Below are positions 20,958 through 21,970 of a stretch of DNA of 21,970 nucleotides, piece after piece. The translations under genes and the position numbers were made by a program. The notes under the pieces were generated by a model. The model did no database searches and had not been told where the DNA came from. It saw only the letters and a list, made by a program, of their open reading frames with translations. Source of the DNA: Sphaerochaeta sp. UBA5849 (GTDB lineage: Bacteria; Spirochaetota; Spirochaetia; Sphaerochaetales; Sphaerochaetaceae); the NCBI GenBank assembly GCA_002432715.1, contig DJGJ01000008.1, positions 1 to 21,970 on the forward strand. Reading direction: 5' to 3'. The first letter of the stretch is position 1. Each line of letters opens with the position of its first letter.

Positions 20958-21698
20958 ATGAAAGCTACATTGCTTGCATTGGCGTTGGTAAGTTTGCTTT
21001 CCTGCACCCTGTATGCACAGGATGCTCCCATATTGAAGACCGGTCCGAGGGAGCTGGAGTTCGGGAATCTGCACTGGAGGTTGAAATCCAGCCTGACTCC
21101 TACTGCTCCCGGACCGAACTACTTTCGGGGAACCGAGGACGCGGTCTGGGTCGACGAGTGGGGCCTGCACCTGACCATTGCTGAGCAGCAGGGCCGCTGG
21201 TGGGCTACCGAGATATTCACCCGCGAACGGGTAGGCTACGGCACCTATACCTTCACCGTTGAGACCGACATCGAGCAGTACGATCCGAATGTGGTTGCAG
21301 GCTTCTTTACCTGGGATACCTCACCGCAGGAGTACAACCGGGAGATAGACATTGAGTTTGCCGCCTGGGGTCAGCGTGATGGCACCAAGTTTCAGTATGT
21401 AGTCCAACCCTATACCGATTCCTCCAGGATTTTTGTTTTCAAGCCTGAACTGAACGGCACCGCAACCACCCACCGCATCGTCTGGACCAAGGAAGGAGTT
21501 GCGTTCTCCTCCTACCATGGAAATGTGGATCCCGACTTACAAGAAAGTGACGCGATGCGCATAGCGCGTTGGACGTATCCAGCCGCGCCTACACCGGGAC
21601 GGGTTCGGTTTCGCATCAACTTCTGGCTCTACCAGGGCAATGCACCCCTAAGACCCGCCCACATGGTCATTACTGCGTTTTCTTTTGAGCCCCTTTAA
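20958..21698 (+). CDS. Exported glycoside hydrolase, family 16-like
   Basis: A 246-aa secreted protein with the beta-glucanase signature REIDIEF, giving the catalytic pair Glu129 and Glu133 with Asp131 between them, as expected for retaining GH16 enzymes. The family includes endo-beta-glucanases, agarases, carrageenases and transglycosylases; substrate is not predictable here. The N-terminus MKATLLALALVSLLSC can be a lipoprotein signal (LLSC, Cys16; spirochaete lipoboxes are relaxed) or a normal signal cut at LYA-Q (residue 20). It starts 2 bases after the deacetylase stop with GGGAGG just upstream, so the two are co-expressed. Its last 29 bases overlap the convergent glycosyltransferase gene. 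Confidence 0.8.
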   Translation: MKATLLALALVSLLSCTLYAQDAPILKTGPRELEFGNLHWRLKSSLTPTAPGPNYFRGTEDAVWVDEWGLHLTIAEQQGRWWATEIFTRERVGYGTYTFTVETDIEQYDPNVVAGFFTWDTSPQEYNREIDIEFAAWGQRDGTKFQYVVQPYTDSSRIFVFKPELNGTATTHRIVWTKEGVAFSSYHGNVDPDLQESDAMRIARWTYPAAPTPGRVRFRINFWLYQGNAPLRPAHMVITAFSFEPL

Positions 21699-21970
21699 AG
21701 CCGGTTCTCACCTGGGTTCCCCATCCACGGTTCTTGCGCATTGCACTGAAGTATGCGCTTACCCGCCACAAGCTGATGACCTGACGCACCCCGAAGTTCT
21801 CAACGATTGCCATCCACACCAAACGCAGCATGTCCTTATTGGAGTAAAGCGGACGGTCGTATTCGCTGATAAGCAGGGCTGACAAGGAGACCAACATCCC
21901 TAAGAGGATGGTCGAAGTGAACAGGGCTAGGGCTATGGGGAGATTGATCGTGTCAGTCCGTACAAATACG
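21670..21970 (-). CDS. Membrane glycosyltransferase family 2, C-terminal part (truncated by window edge)
   Basis: The minus-strand frame is open from the window edge to TAA at 21670-21672, giving about 99 C-terminal residues. A hydrophobic segment (LPIALALFTSTILLGM and on) is followed by YENFG-like VENFGVRQVISLWRV and GWGTQVRTGF. This is how processive membrane GT2 enzymes of the PgaC/NodC/hyaluronan-synthase type end: TM helix, W-R-x-x-x-x-x-x-x-x-x-K/R-x-x-x-x-W-x-x-x-x-R-x-G. The catalytic domain lies outside the window. Its place next to a PgaB-like deacetylase and a GH16 enzyme suggests exopolysaccharide synthesis, although it is on the opposite strand. The alternative is a CruG-like carotenoid glycosyltransferase. 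Confidence 0.68.
   Translation of the reverse strand, partial: VFVRTDTINLPIALALFTSTILLGMLVSLSALLISEYDRPLYSNKDMLRLVWMAIVENFGVRQVISLWRVSAYFSAMRKNRGWGTQVRTGFKGAQKKTQ

Overview
The window looks like a chromosomal segment of a spirochaete, most plausibly a Sphaerochaeta-like organism. This is an inference from gene content, not a database match: a GTP-dependent PEP carboxykinase, TRAP-type solute uptake, acyclic carotenoid genes, a relaxed lipobox, and protein-level resemblance to Spirochaetes families. GC is moderate, with AT-rich intergenic gaps. I see no rRNA, tRNA, CRISPR array, insertion sequence or phage gene.

Layout. (1) 1-3000: GTP-type PEPCK, a hairpin terminator, and a WYL-domain regulator whose promoter sits inside that terminator. 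(2) 3000-4920: two very small genes (48 and 68 aa), then a uracil permease with a roughly 180-base untranslated leader, closed by a bidirectional terminator shared with the convergent gene. (3) 4938-6092 (minus): iron-type alcohol dehydrogenase, then an AT-rich divergent gap. (4) 6398-10318: RNase D-like exonuclease (+), a convergent ketopantoate-reductase-family gene and M20 peptidase (-, ATGA overlap), and a divergent YghZ-type aldo/keto reductase (+). (5) 10319-16198 (minus): a TRAP catabolic operon, dctP-dctQ-dctM-DHDPS-like-HpaI-like aldolase-GntR regulator. It is followed by what looks like a decayed B12-binding-protein gene and preceded by a YhcH-family gene and the C-terminal scrap of a MATE transporter. 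(6) 17135-21698 (+): a tight five-gene run, phytoene desaturase, phytoene synthase, CruF-like carotenoid hydratase, exported polysaccharide deacetylase and exported GH16-type glycosidase, running tail-to-tail into the C-terminus of a membrane family 2 glycosyltransferase (-).

How the genes fit together. The TRAP operon probably imports an organic or sugar acid. It is then handled by two aldolase-type enzymes (a class I DHDPS-fold lyase and a metal-dependent HpaI-fold lyase) under a self-encoded FCD-type GntR repressor, and an inverted repeat lies exactly between the -35 and -10 of the dctP promoter. The carotenoid genes would make an acyclic hydroxylated C40 carotenoid, and they are transcriptionally joined to cell-envelope polysaccharide enzymes.

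The most striking pattern is at the DNA level. Four genes (WYL regulator, RNase D, M20 peptidase, AKR), and possibly crtI, have a good -10 box ending 6-8 bases before the ATG and no Shine-Dalgarno, which is the signature of leaderless mRNAs. Two of these promoters are divergent and share their -35 region within a 63-base gap.
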